Shown: in pieces, positions 60,301-64,000 of the stretch | Position numbering within the stretch: position 1 is the first letter of the stretch | Layout of the letters: each line of letters begins with the position of its first letter | From: Helichrysum umbraculigerum | Lineage: Eukaryota > Streptophyta > Magnoliopsida > Asterales > Asteraceae | Length of the DNA stretch: 64,000 bases | Assembly (NCBI GenBank): GCA_949592205.1 | Contig: CATIUR010000004.1 | Span: forward strand, 7,939,001 to 8,003,000 | Direction: 5' to 3' | Program-made: the position numbers and the translations under genes | The notes under the pieces: generated by a model | What the model saw: the letters and a program-made list of their open reading frames with translations, nothing else | Databases searched by the model: none | What the model was told of the DNA's origin: nothing

Positions 60301-60841
60301 GTTCTAAAAAGTCATTATATATTCCCTCATATAACTTGTGTTTTATAGATGTTGGTCACGTAAATATACTTACAAAGCAAATCGTTTTTCTTATTCCCAT
60401 TGAGTCAGAAAAATAACACATTGATTCAGATAGTTACCACATAAATTCGGCGACATTACACAATGATTCAGTAATTTAACACATTGATTCCGCCAATTAG
60501 TACATTGATTCAGATATTAAACGCATAGATTCATAAGTTAATCAGAACACCAATGTTAATAGTTACTGTGTCATTAAGATTCCTATATATAATACATTTA
60601 ACCAATACGTTCACAAGGTTCCCTTGCAATTGTTACAACTAAATGATAAAATTGTTTTCACAATTATGTTTTAACCATTCTTGTAACCTTATTTTTCCTT
60701 CCAAAAATTCAAAAAAATTTTTGGAAACATTAGCACTACCAATGATTCAATCATTCTTAAAAAGACAGTCACCTATGGTTAGCTCTAGTACAAAAAATAA
60801 ATCAAATGTTTAACTACACAATAACGTTGTGCGTAATGTCT

Positions 60842-61234
60842 TCATTTTCCAAATGCCGCTAGTCTTCCTTCTCTTATCTTGTCCGCATTCTTTTCCACCA
60901 AATTCTTGAAGTCCATGGGAAGTTTTTCATGTTCCTTTGCTTCAGAATCGACTTTGGAAGCAAGAGTGTTCAACCTAGATAACAATATCTACGATGCGTA
61001 CTTCTTACGAAGATCATCTATTTGTGTCTGTTGCCTGTTATTCTCCGCTCGTTGGCCCGCATCAAAGTTTTTTGCTCCCTTGCACATCTCCATGTGGCGC
61101 ATTAAAAATACTCCACAATCTATCCCATTGACAGTTGTTTGCCATGCCAATCTTAGTCTACATGGAACAATCCGTCAAATACTTTTCATCATAGGGTGCC
61201 ACTTGGTTGCAAAGTATTCACAAAAACGATCACG
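60842..61234 (-). pseudogene. Ulp1-like (C48) protease C-terminal fragment
   Basis: On the minus strand, after an acceptor-like attgcag (plus 61235-61241), the frame reads through TVNGIDCGVFLMRHMEMCKG to a stop at 60842. The DCGVF motif contains the catalytic cysteine of Ulp1-type SUMO proteases. The His and Asp of the triad would lie in upstream exons that I cannot find. Two in-frame stops, TGA (after MMKSI) and TAG (after KKYAS), break it; both fit G to A or C to T changes, as in methylated DNA. The plus-strand frame at 60879-61268 is its shadow. Such domains travel in plant Mutator-like elements. Confidence 0.7.
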
Positions 61235-63404
61235 CTGCAATTTACAAGAAAAAACCATAAGCTTATAACATCACCAATGTTTAAAGATGTGACAAATATG
61301 ATTCAGATGCATCATACATTAATTCAGATACTATGATTCAGCAGTAGCTATACAATGATTCAACATTAAATATACTATGATTCAGTCTTAATTATACTAT
61401 GATCCAGAATTATCATAGCATCATTTATCATCATCCACCAACTATTCATCTAAATTAGATTTATCACATTGCCACACTGATTCGATAAATTAATCTTTTG
61501 ATCCATGATCAAGTTCAATGTACTAATCAACTATGCATTGTATATTGGAACACTATAACAACATAGCAACCTTAATTCACAAAAATGCCAAAAGGCAAAA
61601 GGAACCTTGTTCCATGTCATTTATTTACTTTGCTATAAACTTCACTTGCATCAAATAAACATAGCATATACGTATTCAACACCAAAGAAACGAAAAAGAT
61701 GCAAAGTCTTCAAAAAATTATTAATTTGCGGTAAAGTTAGACAGAGTGAACAACAAACTACGATTCACTAATTGCCTAACCATGCTAAACAACAGAATAA
61801 TTATAACACTAAAACCAATTATAAAACTAATACCAATTATCAACATAATACAAAAAATACCAATTATAAAACTGATAATCAGAATCATATGCATAACTAT
61901 TACTTTTTAAAACTATGATGCAGCCACATAATATAACTAATAATAACATTCCTTGTAGACTAAATTTTCAACTGAATCAAACAAGGAATTTTTAAGATTA
62001 TGTCTGATGTAGTTAGTGATGCAAGTTTCACCTATACTTATACTATGATTCATCATTACTTATCAAGCAAAATTCATGTTTAGTTTGATTGAATATCCTA
62101 TAAACCAATACAAAAAGACCTCAATCCACCACAATGTATTGTTCTTCAAAAACAATAAATCATTGCGTTATCAAGTTATTTATTGAATCAATACTGCAAC
62201 AAAAAAAATTAATAACTAATAATTCATTGAATCAGCATTGCACCTTATGATTATTATAAACCATAAAAAGCACTTTATAATCTTTTAGAGGCACGATACA
62301 GTGTGAATTCAACTATGTTTTCACAAGCTTTTATTATCAATTAACTACGTTTTCACAAGCTTCTTTGTGCTATACTTATTCGATAACTTAATCTTTGATT
62401 CAGCAACATAATTATCAACCAAAGTTAATGTTTAGTTTATATGAATGTCCTATAACCCACTACAAAATACCCCCAAACTCACCACATTGGAACGGATGCT
62501 TAAACAACTATACTTAATCATTCGTTTACCAACTAATAATACATTCACAACACATAAATAAAATAAAAGAAATTACCTTTCGATTTCGATTGATTCTGAT
62601 TTTGTGTTCTAACCATATTGCTTCTCAGAAACCAAACACTCAAATCGAATTTTTAAATCTGCGATTCCTTGATTCAGTCTTTTAACCGAAATTCGTATCA
62701 AAACACACGAAAAAAATGATAATCACGACGGTTGTACTTAGCGATGAAGATTTCCAATTAGGGTTTTTTTGTTTGTCGAGTAGATGGAGAAGAAACAAGA
62801 TAATTTCAATCGCCAATTTTTTTGTATGAAAACCGATCATATGTTAATTAAGTATTAGATTGATATTGTTTCCTATTTTTAAATTACAGTGAATGGACAC
62901 TAATACCCCCCACCCTTACAACTTCCGCCAAAATAATCAAATTCTCCCTTTGACTAATCCAAGCCCTTGAATCATACATCTAGTGGTCAGGATTCTTTCT
63001 CCCTTTTCTCCACTAAAAAACCTTTCTCCCTTGATCCCAATCCACTGTTATAATTATTTAAGATAATCACAAAATATAACATGATAATCACATATGATTA
63101 TTCTCTGATATAATGTGATTATCATGTGTTCGAGATAATCACAAAATATGGCATGATAATCACATATTATTCATGTGATTATTAAGTTATAAAATGTGAT
63201 TAATATGAATAAAAAATTTAATAAAAAATAATTAAAATAATAATAAAACGTCGAAATTTTTTTTATTTGAAAAATAACTTCTAAAATTATTTGAAAAAGA
63301 AGCTACGAAGAAAATTTTGTAAAATAACGTGTTTTGGATAGTTAAAAAATGATTTTAAAGTGTTTATCACGTTCTCACGAAAATTAGCCTTTTCATTTGA
63401 AACT

Positions 63405-63409
<5 letters not shown>

Positions 63410-63463
<54 letters not shown>
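63410..63463. repeat. (TA)n tract upstream of second P450
   Basis: About 27 TA units ending in ataactttacaat, the sequence also found before the first P450. Confidence 0.93.
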
Positions 63464-63464
<1 letters not shown>

Positions 63465-63527
63465 CTTTACAATTTAAGAAAAGGTGATTGAGAATTGTTA
63501 GTGTGTTTGAACTTTGAACCAAAAACA

Positions 63528-64000
63528 ATGGAGGTGTTATATTATTTCATAGCATTAATAATACTCTTAGCCATTTCCATCCTACATGACTACTTCCTTC
63601 ACAAACAACAAAACCTCCCACCAAGACCATGGCTTCCTCCTCTACCTGTAATTGGCCACCTCTACCTTCTCAACAAGCCACTCCATAAGTCCCTTGCAAA
63701 CCTCGCAGCCAAACACGGCCCAATCCAACTCTTGCAATTCGGCTCACGTCCTGTCCTTGTTGTCTCCTCTCCCTCTGCTGCCGAAGAATGTCTCACCAAG
63801 AACGATATCATATTTGCCAACCGTCCTAGACTTCTTGCAGGGAAATATCTTGGCTACAATTACACAAGCCTTGTCTTTGCTCCCTATGGGGACCACTGGA
63901 GGAACCTTCGTCGTGTATCCACTATCGAAGTACTTTCATCTCAAAGACTCAATGAATTTGAACCTATACGCGCTGATGAAGTGCGCCTCATGATGCGTAA
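63528..64000 (+). CDS. Second CYP81-like P450, exon 1 (cut by window end)
   Basis: 157 codons in frame to the window edge. The first residues are MEVLYYFIALIILLAISILH, again a membrane anchor, then the same proline-rich hinge PPRPWLPPLP and the C-helix WRNLRR. From about residue 45 on it is almost identical to the gene at 24110 at DNA level, with a handful of silent or conservative changes; the anchor is more divergent. The 5' flank (tttgaactttgaaccaaaaa) is shared. It is a recent duplicate in the same orientation, about 39 kb downstream. Whether it is complete cannot be seen. Confidence 0.9.
   Translation, partial: MEVLYYFIALIILLAISILHDYFLHKQQNLPPRPWLPPLPVIGHLYLLNKPLHKSLANLAAKHGPIQLLQFGSRPVLVVSSPSAAEECLTKNDIIFANRPRLLAGKYLGYNYTSLVFAPYGDHWRNLRRVSTIEVLSSQRLNEFEPIRADEVRLMMR

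Larger units (their letters stand above)
59095..63409. mobile_element. Degenerate Mutator-like transposon with FAR1-like and Ulp1-like remnants
   Basis: About 4.3 kb with long degenerate terminal inverted repeats of roughly 280-400 bp. For instance ggttaattttcgtgagaacg at 59113 mirrors cgttctcacgaaaattagcc at 63370, and gagggagaaggaatcctgac mirrors gtcaggattctttctccc. The interior carries a broken FAR1-type fragment on the plus strand and a broken Ulp1-type fragment on the minus strand, plus many dispersed copies of attgattcag. TA tracts flank both sides, so the target duplication cannot be told from the repeat. Mutator-like elements carrying Ulp1-type genes are known in plants. Confidence 0.75.

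Noticed and set aside
60879..61268. 129-codon plus-strand frame
   Set aside because: Antisense shadow of the Ulp1-like remnant, which explains the sequence far better.

Overview
This is plant nuclear DNA: AT-rich, with long non-coding stretches and no operons. It holds a two-exon cytochrome P450, tRNA-derived SINEs and many LTR retrotransposons primed by initiator tRNA-Met. The P450 type (CYP81-like) and the abundance of about 2 kb LTRs suit a eudicot with a large repeat-rich genome. Asteraceae is my guess, from general resemblance only.

Layout. 1-4101 is the 5' part of a minus-strand LTR element (A), whose internal region has no long ORF. It sits in an older LTR remnant (4102-4803). 4947-15823 is a complete plus-strand Ty3/gypsy chromovirus (E1; TSD gtata) with an intact 1576-codon gag-pol frame. 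Its 3' LTR was later split by a 2.2 kb solo LTR (12815-14995, TSD atata). 15829-23930 is a field of small elements: a Helitron end, a SINE, three hAT-type MITEs (one nested in another, each with an exact 8-bp TSD) and a 1.3 kb foldback element with a 9-bp TSD.

24110-38331 is one CYP81-like P450 gene of 513 codons. Its single phase-0 intron has grown to about 12.7 kb because it holds a hAT-like element carrying a SINE, and a non-coding minus-strand LTR element (B, 26862-37500, TSD acgta). B in turn has a solo LTR inserted at the very tip of one of its LTRs. After the P450 come the last exons of a decayed tetraspanin gene, a Stowaway MITE split by a solo LTR, and a foldback element embedded in TA repeats. 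47136-56515 is a second complete chromovirus (E2, TSD ctaac) with an intact 1525-codon frame but a substituted RNase H catalytic Asp. 57160-63409 is a block of three Mutator-like elements, the largest carrying broken FAR1-like and antisense Ulp1-like fragments. The window ends inside exon 1 of a second, near-identical P450 gene (from 63528), so the P450s form a duplicated pair about 39 kb apart.

The most interesting signals lie in the non-coding parts of the LTR elements. (1) A long RNA hairpin with a self-complementary six-base apical loop occurs in three elements, with paired changes in stems and loop. It looks like a genome dimerisation or packaging signal. (2) The LTRs share a predicted spliced leader: a short exon between CAG and GTGAGT, and a downstream intron end with a conserved branch-point-like block. 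(3) Nearly every element carries a cluster of short CpG-centred palindromes whose 'word' differs between families but is uniform within each. The non-coding elements A and B keep these signals without coding capacity, as expected of RNAs mobilised in trans by coding relatives such as E1 or E2.
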